Positions 11,191-20,419 of a DNA stretch of 64,000 nucleotides are shown here, piece by piece. Position 1 is the first letter of the stretch; each line of letters opens with the position of its first letter. The position numbers and the translations under genes were made by a program. The notes under the pieces were generated by a model that was not told where the DNA came from, did not search any database, and was given only the letters and a program-made list of their open reading frames with translations. The DNA is from Nilaparvata lugens (taxonomy: Eukaryota; Arthropoda; Insecta; Hemiptera; Delphacidae), in assembly GCF_014356525.2 (NCBI RefSeq), contig NC_052518.1, positions 31,825,464 through 31,889,463 of the forward strand, given 5' to 3'.

Positions 11191-13117
11191 ATTAGTTCTA
11201 AGTTATAAGTTCAATACATAAGAAATTTCCCTCAAAAAAACTCAATTTACATATTTACAATTTCATATTACTTCTTGAAATTCACAACAAAAACCATCCT
11301 TATTGTTATAGAATTCTAAACATTAAATGTTGATAGTACAAAGGAATAGAATTTACCAGAAATCGGAAAAAAGTTCTTATTTACTGAATTTTCATAATGA
11401 TTGATAGAAATAGTATGGGGTGGTTTCAATGATTACGATTATGATCAAGTAATAACATCGAAAAAAATTATGTACCGTGACTTGAAATTGAAGCTAACTT
11501 GAGATCTTATTCCAGTGTATGGAAAAAATGGATATTGGGAATCAACAGGATGACATTTAGAGCATGTAAATGGGAATAAAATTGTACCATTCGAATTGCT
11601 AGAGATATAGTATGATCAAATAATTTATCCTGCTTTGTAATACTGTATAAGAATTGTGCTAGGAACTAAACGCCAAACTTGTTCTAGGATGGAGCATCAC
11701 CAATAATTTGCATCTAGATGTCTCTACACTCAACCCAAAGAGATCACTTCACTTATGCATCGCAATTGTAGATGTCTAGTGTATGCAATTATTTTAAAAG
11801 TTTAGTATCTTTTTGGCACTGTATACAGATATAATAGAATGAGATTTAGCAGTCAAGACAATATATCAAGTGGTTCTGTAAGTTGACAACGATTTCTACG
11901 AAATATGCTCGAAACATACTTCATTACCAGGGTTCAGAGAGATTCCTTGAAATTTCAATCTCCTTTAAATTCCTCCAAATTGTATTTTTCAACTTACATT
12001 ATAAATAATAAAATAGCTATTACCTATTTACCTATTATTATTCCAATCTTTCAACAATACAGACTAGTTGCTTGATTTCTAACCTAACAACAAGTAAGCA
12101 ATGTGAAAATTAGCTTGAGTGACCATAGTTCAAATTCTGTGGCCGTGTATCCAACAGTTTTATTTGGTCTATAGCACTTGTGAGATGTTGAAGACACGCG
12201 CTCGCTCGCTCGTTTCGCTCATTTGCTTGTATAATAAGCTCATGCTTTGAAGACCCTAGTGGAATTGACAAAACTGGAATTGACCCTAGTGGAAAAGACA
12301 ATAGTGGAATTGTTGTATGAGCTACTATTATGGTTTATGCTTTCAACTAGTAATTTAGCAAGTTATATGGAATATAATTACACAACATCACCAATTTTCC
12401 GCTACTGCATCAAATGCAGTACCGTAATAAATAAATTAGATAAAGTGAATTGGAGGAACAAACGAAACATCAACTTTCCTTCTTGGAATAACATGAATGT
12501 CACATCTTTAGTGGATTATAGTGGAATCATCAATTAATCTACAACTATGAAGCGGTTCCATACATTAAAATTTGTTCCACAAACTTAAAGAATATAGAAT
12601 AAGTTAGTATGTTATGTGTTTTCAAAGTTGGTTTAGACTTAGTGAGGTTGTTTGCAGCCTATAATAGAAGTCAGTCAGGTGGGTATTGTATAGGGTCGAG
12701 TTACCCTTCGACCATATGAATCCTATGGTCGAAGGAGTTGCCTGTGCACACACGCTCACTATAAAAGCTAAGTGATTCACACTTGAAATGACTCTTAAGA
12801 GTTCAAAACATGATGTGTTAAAATACATATCAATTGAGTGCTATAATTTTTTATTTCTATTGTACATACAAGTAGCCCTAAAGAGCAAAGTTGAGCTTCA
12901 ACAATTAGTGACTAGGGGCACAGCACGGTCAGCTACAGCCGAGGTAGAACAGACTGATTTTGATTTTTTTTCTAGTGAAGTTCTCTTGTCGTTGGATATT
13001 AGTTGAATAAGTCGGAATAAGTGATTTCATTGAATTCTACTAATAAGTGGAAAATTGTAATTTGATTGTGCCAACAGTCAGCCGCAGTCGGCAAGATAAA
13101 AAGAGAAGAATAGTAAA
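11191..13117. other. AT-rich intergenic DNA with minor local repeats
   Basis: Only small structures are visible: GTGGAATTGAC-type repeats at 12258-12312, a CTCG run at 12199-12210, and a short hairpin at about 12694-12738 (ACCCTTCGACCATA against TATGGTCGAAGGA). No gene was recognised. Confidence 0.35.
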
Positions 13118-13386
13118 AATAAATCTTACAATACTAGGATCATATTTCATTAATGAAAACCATTTCCACTTCAATAGCATGCCTACCAACTTCAGAATAA
13201 TAAAAATACCTTTGTTCTGAGGAAATTTCTCTGTTTTAGGTAATGTTTAGAAGGCGTTTCTTCAAGATCTCTGCCGATTCCTCATTTTTCATTTTTTCAA
13301 GCAAACGCAAGCCAAATTATTAATTTCAAGGCGCTGAATCCGAATCTGAAATTAGAATTTTTCTATCTCCATTTTTACGCGATTTA
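13118..13386 (+). repeat. Direct repeat, left copy
   Basis: From AAATAAATCTTACAATACTAGG to the CGATTTAG at 13386, this segment is highly similar to 14503-14788, with a few substitutions and a small indel near GTTTTAGGTAATG. Both copies end just before the same exon-like start, GTTTTTGATGAGAG, and both carry a pyrimidine tract ahead of AG. They look like an intron end with a 3' splice site. The copies are 1385 bp apart and bracket the interrupted transposase exon. Confidence 0.85.
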
Positions 13387-13718
13387 GGTTTTTGATGAGA
13401 GAACTTTTGTTATACTCTAGTAGTAATGGTAGATCTCATTGGGTGCACCCAATAAATGAAAAAATAAAAATTTATAGCGAGTTTCATCACTTGATGCGAG
13501 ATCTTCAAGTTGATGAAGACAGATTTAGGGGGTACTTCAGACTTAGTAAGGAGGTTTTTGATGAGAGAACTTTTGTTATACTCTAGTAGTAATGGTAGAT
13601 CTCATTGGGTGCACCCAATAAATGAAAAAATAAAAATTTATAGCGAGTTTCATCACTTGATGCGAGATCTTCAAGTTGATGAAGACAGATTTAGGGGGTA
13701 CTTCAGACTTAGTAAGGA
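13387..13718 (+). repeat. Exact 166-bp tandem duplication
   Basis: 13387-13552 and 13553-13718 are identical as far as I can compare by eye, including every base of the TTTATAGCGAGTTTCATCAC stretch. 166 is not a multiple of three, so the duplication shifts frame between the units. The absence of visible differences implies it is recent. Confidence 0.95.
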
Positions 13719-13722
13719 CCAA

Positions 13723-14337
13723 ATATCCCTCCACTATGTTCTTCCCTACTTATTCAATAGACTTCCCCAAAATATTCGAGACTACACTAAAAAGGACATA
13801 ATGATGTATCTTAATATTAATGCGAACACACTAAACTTATAATTTATTATATACTTAGATTATCTATAATATATATTATTATTATTGTTACTATTATTTG
13901 GCTACACAATTACCAGCGAGTTTTTATATTATTTCCAAGTTCTGGCTGGCTGAAATTCTATTTTTCTCATTGTTGACACTGCCGCCTGCCTCAGCGATGA
14001 AATGTTTTATCAAGATAGTGTGAGACAATCCTTCTTTCTATTTTTCTTCTTCTTTTTCATACTTTTCAGTTGATTTTTCTTATTCAACAAACTTTGTAAA
14101 GTTATTATTTAGTTTATACTTTCTTGTTTTTATTACATTACATATTGTCTTTTTCTTTATTTATTTCGAACTTCGAATGTCATAAAAATTCCTAGTAAAC
14201 TTACCTAATTATGTTCTTAATATTGTTTTTGTGATTGGGCACCCGCCGAAAAACCTACAGGTTTGGCAGGACCCTAAATTGTTTTTTTGAAATTGTGAAT
14301 AAAATTTGATTTGATTTGATTTGATTTGATTTGATTT
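13723..14337 (+). mobile_element. 5'-truncated LINE 3' end with (TTTGA)n tail
   Basis: Opens with the last codons of a LINE ORF2 (HYVLPYLFNRLPQNIRDYTK, stop at 13842). About 490 bp of 3' UTR follow, then GGGCACCCGCCGAAAAACC, an AATAAA at about 14297, and a tail of about six TTTGA units. ACCAA (perhaps GACCAA) is present at both junctions (13718-13722 and 14339-14343), as a target-site duplication. Removing the insert and one repeat rejoins the HARBI1-like exon in frame. 5' truncation is typical of target-primed reverse transcription. Confidence 0.9.
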
Positions 14338-14444
14338 GACCAATTCAGTGAAGTTTTATCATTTATTGATGATAAAATTAAAAAAGAAGATACCAACTAC
14401 AGAGAATGTATAAGTAGCAGAGAACGACTAGCTGTCTGTTCAAG

Positions 14445-14502
14445 GTGAGTTATTTGGCATAATTCAACTTAATAGTTACTGTACATTCATCATTCTATTC
14501 AG
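14445..14502 (+). other. Putative intron start after the HARBI1-like exon
   Basis: Begins GTGAGTTATTTGG, a near-consensus 5' splice site. It runs to the second direct-repeat copy, which ends in an acceptor-like CGATTTAG. Confidence 0.4.
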
Positions 14503-14788
14503 TCAAAATAAATCATACAAAACTAGGATCATATTTCATTAATGAAAACCATTTCCACTTCAATAGCATGCCTACCAACTCCAGAATAATAAAAATACCT
14601 TTGTTCTGAGCAAATTTCTCTGTTAGGTGTTTTATGTAATGTTTAGAAGGCGTTTCTTCAAGATCTCTGCCAATTCCTCATTTTTCATTTTTTTAAGCAA
14701 ACACGAGCCAAATTATTAATTTCAAGGCTCTGAATCCGAATCTGAAATTAGAATTTTTCTATCTCCATTTTTACGCGATTTAGGTTTT
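14503..14788 (+). repeat. Direct repeat, right copy
   Basis: Similar to 13118-13386 up to GTTTTTGATGAGAGGACTTT, after which it diverges from the transposase exon into CGGAAACATCCGCTCGGATG. The sharp change marks a rearrangement or insertion junction in one of the copies. Confidence 0.8.
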
Positions 14789-14799
14789 TGATGAGAGGA

Positions 14800-15090
14800 C
14801 TTTATCGGAAACATCCGCTCGGATGCCTGGAGAAAATCGCTCCCAGAGCGATTCGAAAACATCTGCATGCCAGCAGAGTTTTCTCGGAAACGTCGGCTGG
14901 CCGATATCGGTTGATATGCAGAGTGCGGTGTGTATAACTGCATTGCTTAAGCCGGCGACAGATCTTTTTCCATCCATCCATCCACAGAATCTGCAGAGCT
15001 GCCGAGTTTGGTGTGTATACTACTTGAACCGGCGACAGATCTTTTTCATCCATCCATCCACAGACTCTGCAGAGTGTGAATACTACTTTA
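14800..15090 (+). repeat. Hairpin-rich segment with a two-unit tandem repeat of about 80 bp
   Basis: GCCGGCGACAGATCTTTTT-CATCCATCCATCCACAGA-TCTGCAGAG occurs at about 14950 and again near 15030. Upstream, CATCCGCTCGGATGCC and GCCGATATCGG are short palindromes. The segment is GC-richer than its flanks and may be the subterminal region of a DNA transposon, but no terminal repeats were assigned. Confidence 0.6.
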
Positions 15091-15149
15091 ATAAATTCAC
15101 TTTTAGAAATAGTTCTGTGTACCGAGTAGATAAACTACCTGAGTAGTCT

Positions 15150-16790
15150 AAACGAACTATTTTTATTAAAGACAACTTCAAAAGGCTTCTGAAAATGGAG
15201 GCTTCAGAAGACTTCTGATGATTGGGGTAAAAGAAACGAGACGGGGTACCGTGTCGCGGGATATTGTTTCAAAAAGGATCATCCCCTGACTCTGACTAGC
15301 ATACTTCATTGTCCTCTATCCCGCTTCATTGCCCTCATTTGTGGTCCCGTGTGGTTTCTTGAAGACAATTCTAGCTGGTAGCTGGTAGCACCAACTTATC
15401 TATTACTTTGCACCTTACATCTGTACGTGTATTTTCTACAATATAGAATCTTAAGTCAGTGATCCAGTACTTGTAATTATTGTACTATTCCCAATGGTTC
15501 TTTTGATGAAACACTTGCTCACAAGCTGTATACAGCCCAAAATACAATTTGATACTCATTGAACGTACGTTTTTTGCATCCTTTTAAAATTCTATTAGAT
15601 TGATCACAACTTGGCAAATATATGATGTGTATAATGTGTTTGTCAAGTTCCATTAAATCTCGTAAAATTTATGGGTGGCAAACAAATGTACGTCCATAAA
15701 TCGACATGGCTTTACGGTTCTAGGAACTTTGGGACCAATGAGTTCCGACAAACACAGAGTGAGTTTGGGAACATGAGTTCCGATAAAACAATACTGGAAT
15801 TACGCATGACAATGTTCATACTATGTTGAACTACTAAGTTACTAATTCACTTGAAAAAATTCAGATGATTGATAGAACTTGTTGAAATGTTATATTGAAC
15901 GTTATTTTTACAAATAATATCCATAAAAGAAGATGAATTTGAACTGTTCGAAGCTGAAAGGTGTATCATCTTTGCTTAACTCATTCCTTCTGAGGGGAGG
16001 AAGTAGGTATTCAATCATTATCATCAATATATCGAATTGCGGGTCTACACATTTAGGACTATCTATTTACTGCTTGTGGCCTTTTCTCATTGTTCTACTT
16101 AGCAATATAACCCTTCACGAGGGTTAGCGTCGCACATTGCACTACTTTTCCCCATCATCGCTCATTGTGATCGCACATTGGACCGCAACGACAATCTGAA
16201 TACCTGAGATAGAAGATGTTTCCAGGACGGTACAAAAACGTTGAAGCCACAGTTTGAATAAAACAAAGAGGTGCAAATATAAGTTTCACTTGGATTCTCA
16301 CTAATCCACTTACAGCGAATGAAATTAATTGAAAATATGGAAATGAATGGAGAAGAATATGGCAATGGAAGTGAAGAAGTGTAAGAAAGTAGATTCAAGA
16401 AAGAAAAGACAATATTGCAAGAGGAAAAGGAAGGGAGAGAATGATGCAGAACTGTGAAAGGAAGCAGAATGAAGGAATGGGAATCTACAAACTACGCCCC
16501 GCGGTCAGAAGGCTTATGGCCACTCACGTACAAAGTGAATGTTAGTAACGTCATCACTCGCTTGTATAGCTCGCCTATTTTTATAAATCTTTGAAACCAT
16601 AAAACACTAATGACTAATTGAAACCTCTCTCACTCAGCATAAAGTAAAAATTACTTGAAGTTGATTGAGGTGGTACGATTATGATAAGCCATTGTTCATT
16701 GTAATAAAATACAGTATTCGATAGTCATAATAGAGAATCAAATCATTGATAAAAGTTGGTTTGATATCTATGATAAAATTGGTTAAAATT
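15150..16790. other. Intergenic DNA, nothing recognised
   Basis: Read on both strands. The open frames near 15933-16127 and 16162-16398 have no domain and no splice support. Confidence 0.35.
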
Positions 16791-16927
16791 AATCCCATGG
16801 TACCCTTTAAAAAACAAATTATTTAGAAAAAAATACAAAAACAACTAGTTTTGGATGTTCAATCTATTTTCATTCTCGCTCCTCTTCACTCTTCATCGCT
16901 TTTTTTATACCCTCTACCAGTCTATAA

Positions 16928-17663
16928 GGGTGCGTACACAAAGAAAGCTGGTTGCCGGCGCCGGAAAACCAGCCGCTGTAAGCGCGTCCCGGCTTGAGAA
17001 GAACTTAACATGGTTTCAAGTGTGCCCGTACACAGTAAACGCCGGTGCCGGCTCAACAAGCGCAACAAGCACGAGCTGCCGGCGTCAACCGGCAAACAAG
17101 TATGAAGAGAACATTCTTGTAGCTGGTTTCCAGCAACTGGCTCAGTCTGCGAGTGGTCTCTGTACTGTGCATACAGTTAGTCTCCAGTACAGTCTCTGTA
17201 CTGCAGTTGGTTAGCGTAGTGTGTACTGTGCAGTAGTTTTAAAGATGGTTGATACAGATGATTTAATTTCCAAAGTTTTTCACTTTTTAATCAAACGTCC
17301 TTCAATGTTTCTTAATATGTAATCGAAAGTCGCTAGCTCCATTCTCATGTGTGTAGAACCGTTGTGGGTCACCTTTTAGTTGCGGAAACAAGTGATGGTA
17401 TTCACCAAGTTTCTTCCTATGTCTATTAATAACATGAACACCGAATTTCTTCCTTTGCAATAATTTTAAATGAACACTCTCCGCCAAAAACACATCATCA
17501 CTAGACGAAGACATCTTTGACACTGCTCAAAGTGAACTGACTTGTCGCGCTTGTTACCAGCTTTCTTTATGTACGGCTTCAAGCTTTTACCGCGCTTATA
17601 AGCTCGAGGAGCAAGCTGCTGGTTTTCCGGCGCCGGCAACCAGCTTTCTTTGTGTACGCACCC
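16928..17663 (-). mobile_element. PIF/Harbinger-type derivative with perfect 46-bp TIRs and TAA duplication
   Basis: The ends are 46-bp perfect inverted repeats beginning GGGTGCGTACACAAAGAAAG and ending in CCAGC. Both are flanked by TAA (16925-16927 and 17664-17666), the 3-bp target duplication typical of PIF/Harbinger. Inside, the minus strand retains a short transposase N-terminal frame. At 736 bp it is far too short to be autonomous, so it is an internally deleted derivative. The untouched TIRs suggest recent mobility. Confidence 0.9.
17302..17523 (-). pseudogene. HARBI1-like transposase N-terminal fragment in the Harbinger derivative
   Basis: Starts at an ATG with MSKMSSSSDDVFLAES. It then reads KKFGVHVINRHRKKLGEYHH and LFPQLKGDPQRFYTHE, aligning with the WVHPI-x-RK-GEYHHL-P-L-D-RFY-YFRM start of HARBI1-type transposases. 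After HE the frame leaves the family (normally YFRMS) and stops 14 codons later. 74 codons against roughly 350-450 for a full protein: it lacks the DDE catalytic domain. It is a different lineage from the exon at 13.4 kb, since only the consensus positions agree. Confidence 0.8.
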
Positions 17664-17941
17664 TAACATTGGAAACCATAGTTGGCTAGGTATTTTTCCT
17701 CATTTATTTCTTTTCAGCACACCCCACCATGAAGTCTGTTTTTGTATTTTTTATGAAATATGTATTTTGTTTATGTTGTTTTGTATATTGATTCATTTTG
17801 TGTATCTCGTGTTGATTTGAATAAAATGATTGATTCATTGGAGTATTCTTCTGAAGAAGACTTGAAAATGGATTGAAGATCCGAAACTAGTTGTTTTTGT
17901 ATTTTATATAAAACGTTTTTGAAAAAAGGGTACTATGGGAT

Positions 17942-18420
17942 TTTTTTTTTATCAGCAAAACGAGTAGCCCCAATGAACTATGATATAATATGTACATATA
18001 TGTCTGTGTAATGACGACGCCCTTAATAACGAAGATATGTAGAACATGTACTAGACTCGGATCCGAAGGAGTTGGTCATAATCCGATATGAGTGTTCATA
18101 ATAACGCAGTGGTTATCGGAGAGAAAAATAATGTTATTACTCTGACAGTGAGAGCGTGACAAATGTGACAAGCAGTGTTGACGTCATGACGTACAAAATG
18201 TACGTGTGTGTAGGGGCCATGATATTACTTCGAATATTGAATTTTATTGAATATAGAAAAATATTGTATTACTATTAACAAAAATAGCTAGAGTAGGGCA
18301 ATGAAATATATTTTCTGTACCGTCCTGTAGTCTGAGAGAGAATGATGGTGTGGATAGAGGTAGAGGTTGGAAAACATTATTTAGAAAGTGATGTTAGCCA
18401 CCGGCCGGCCACCTGTTCTC
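17942..18420. other. Intergenic DNA, nothing recognised
   Basis: No domain, inverted repeat or RNA signature was found. Confidence 0.3.
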
Positions 18421-18510
18421 TCTTCTTCTTTTTCTTCTTCTTCTTCATCTTCTTCTTTTTTTCTTCTTCTTCTTCTTTATCTTATTCTTCTTCTTTCTCT
18501 TCATCGTATA
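18421..18510 (+). repeat. (TTC)n imperfect microsatellite
   Basis: CTTCTTC/TTTCTTC repeats with T-run interruptions. The poly-Phe and poly-Ser open frames here are artefacts. Confidence 0.9.
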
Positions 18511-19548
18511 CGTCATTTGGTGGCAACCAGTTATTGTAAAGACCTTTCCAACAATATAGATCCTGTGGCCAACGCCTATACACCTTGAGCCCCTCGAAGC
18601 CTTTTCCACCTATTCTCATCTCCTGCGGCTGCTTCTTCATCTTTAACTTCTTCTGACTCATCATAATCATATTCCCTTTATATTTCATCTTTATCCCTCC
18701 TTTTACTTGCACCAAGGAGATCAGCTTCCTAAACAAGCTTCAACATTTTGGGGATGAAGTTGAATGCTACAATTTTCCTTTCTTTTTCGTCGTCGTCTAC
18801 TTATTCATCTCTTTTTATTTCCTATACTTCATTCCTCTATTTCTGTTTATTCTAGTCCCTACACTTTTTCCATTCCCCTGCTTACTGCATTACTTATTTT
18901 TCTGCCTCTCCTACTGTATTTTCCTTCTTTTTCTACTTTTGTCTTCATCATACTCTCAAAGTACTCTTCAATATTAATCTTTATAATACTTTCCAATACC
19001 TTGGATATAAGAGGGACAAGCGCAATCGGTCTATAGTTACTGATATTTGTTCCTTGTACCTTTTTATAAACAGGTGTAACCAAGGTTACAGTGGTTTTTA
19101 AACATTTAGGAAAGATACCACTACTTATAGCTCTATTAGATACATCAAAGGTTCAATGATAACATCTCAATTACTCATTTATATTTATCTTCGCCTTCAA
19201 ACATGTCTTCTCGCCCTTCTTCTCTTCTCCTTACTTCTCTTCTTCTTCTTCCTATTTCTCCATAATCGTCTTTATACTTCTATTTCTTCTTTCTATACTC
19301 TAATTCGATTTCCACTCTTGTATTCTCCGTATAACTCTCTCACATGTCACATTCATATTCCTCATCTACATCTTGTATTACTTCTTTTCTCCTTTCTTAT
19401 CCTATTCTGTATTTTTCTCGCTTCCCTTCCCTTTATCATTTTACGCCTCCACGTTACAATATCTACTTGATCTTATCTCTTTTCCTCTTTTGAATTCTAT
19501 CTGTCTCCTCTTTCTTGTTATGCCACCTTCTTCTTCCACATGCACTTT
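18511..19548 (+). other. Pyrimidine-rich tract
   Basis: The plus strand is dominated by C and T over about 1 kb (CTTCTTCTTCTTCC, TTTTCCTTCTTTTTC). Several long open frames rich in Leu, Phe and Ser result from the composition. The only recognisable coding remnant inside is the LINE scrap at 18958-19130. Confidence 0.6.
18958..19130 (-). pseudogene. LINE reverse-transcriptase N-terminal scrap
   Basis: The minus strand reads SNRAISSGIFPKCLKTTVTL then VTPVYKKVQGTNISNYRPIA and LVPLISKVLESIIK, followed by INIEEYFES. G-FP--LK---V-P-YKKG---NYRPI-LV---SK--E is the conserved RT fingers region of Jockey/CR1-type LINEs. After EYFES the frame runs into low-complexity purine codons, so the join to simple sequence is the 3' limit. 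No palm domain follows. Confidence 0.85.
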
Positions 19549-19549
19549 A

Positions 19550-20186
19550 TACAGGGTGTCCCACCAAGGTTGTAACAGCCGTTGACCATAGATCCTACTC
19601 GACATTTTTGACAAAAACTGTTCATTAAACTTTTTTCCTACCGACCTTAGTTTTCGAAATATATCGATTTTTCAATATTTTCAGAATATGCCTACTTCTG
19701 GTCATTAAATACTCAATAACTCGAAAACTACTCGTCGAATTTCAATTACAAGGGTATTGTTGGAAAGAAAAAACATTTCAAACACGATTAATGTAATTTT
19801 ATTTGTTGTAAGATATTTTGTAGTTTTTTATTAGGGCTTAAACTTAAAAAAATGCTATTCTTCAAATTCAAAGTGAAATTTCAAATTGTTTTCTCTCGGT
19901 TTTTCTCTGGGTGATTATAGTGGTTTCAATATTTCAAAAACTTCTCCATTTCATAAGCTTTCGAATGAGTATAAATTCGAAAAGGTAAGTTCCATGATAA
20001 ATTGTTCAAAATTGCTAATATCTGGAATGGACACCTTTAAAATGAGGAAATTCACAAACAGCAAGCATCAAGTGGTGATCCTAGGGTGAAATCACCTGAT
20101 CTCTCTCTGACAATATTCACAAGTATTAATCAATATTTCAACATTCTACAATGATATGACTTTTTCAATAACTTGCATTATTTCCC
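19550..20186 (+). repeat. Left arm of a giant inverted repeat, about 637 bp
   Basis: Starts TACAGGGTGTCCCACCAAGG and ends ATTATTTCCC. It is the reverse complement of 26473-27128 over nearly its whole length, with scattered substitutions. One deletion of about 17 bp in this arm falls at CACCTTTAAAATGAGG. TA precedes it at 19548-19549. No coding capacity was recognised in the arm. Confidence 0.9.
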
Positions 20187-20189
20187 TAA

Positions 20190-20285
20190 GGGTGAAATCA
20201 CCTGATTATTGCATTATTTTCTGTAGCATATAGCCTAAATCCTATATAAAATATTAATCATGCACTTTTACAAGATCCAAAAAAA
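20190..20285. other. Short segment between the left arm and the LINE 3' end
   Basis: Contains a second GGGTGAAATCACCTGAT (about 20190), duplicating the arm-internal phrase at about 20085. The LINE 3' boundary lies in or just beyond this stretch. Confidence 0.5.
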
Positions 20286-20291
20286 TTTATT
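20286..20291 (-). terminator. LINE polyadenylation signal
   Basis: AATAAA on the minus strand, about 130 bp past the ORF2 stop, followed by a T-rich then GT-containing stretch. This is a standard eukaryotic polyadenylation arrangement. Confidence 0.6.
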
Positions 20292-20419
20292 CATAGAATA
20301 ATAATTCAAAGTAGATGAATGACAGAATTGAAAAAAAAACTGATGGCAATCATTCAGATGATAATCAAGTTACATGTCATGAACATTTTTCTATGCAAAG
20401 TGTATCCATCTGTATAAAC

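Larger units (their letters stand above)
13387..14444 (+). pseudogene. HARBI1-like (PIF/Harbinger) transposase exon, duplicated and LINE-interrupted
   Basis: The second duplicate and the downstream part read as one open exon: RSHWVHPINEKIKIYSEFHH, then LMRDLQVDEDRFRGYFRLSK, DQ, and after the LINE FSEVLSFIDDKIKKEDTNYR and ECISSRERLAVC. WVHPIN...EFHHL...D..RF..YFR is the N-terminal signature of HARBI1-type nucleases, and T-YR-IS-RERLAV is the normal next block. The exon begins after a candidate acceptor (TTTTTACGCGATTTAG at 13386) and ends at a good donor (CAAG then GTGAGT at 14445). A perfect 166-bp tandem duplication (13387-13552 and 13553-13718) and a LINE at 13723-14337 break it. The DDE catalytic region was not seen downstream. 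Confidence 0.8.
16794..17941. mobile_element. Inverted-repeat element hosting a nested Harbinger insertion
   Basis: Left arm 16794-16866 (CCCATGGTACCCTTTAAAAA, then AATACAAAAACAACTAGTTT and GGATGTTCAATC) is an imperfect reverse complement of the right arm, about 17866-17941 (GATTGAAGATCCGAAACTAG, then TTGTTTTTGTATTTTATATA and GGGTACTATGGGA). The arms are about 75 bp and several substitutions apart. The Harbinger derivative sits between them. No coding remnant belongs clearly to the outer element. Confidence 0.7.

Noticed and set aside
18482..18736. Minus frame with the complex stretch LKVYRRWPQDLYCWKGLYNN
   Set aside because: One end is poly-Glu from (TTC)n and no family is recognised. It was left out for lack of support, though the middle is worth a protein search.
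18342..19585. Several Leu/Phe/Ser-rich open frames
   Set aside because: They follow from the pyrimidine-rich composition. Only the minus-strand LINE RT scrap at 18958-19130 has conserved motifs.
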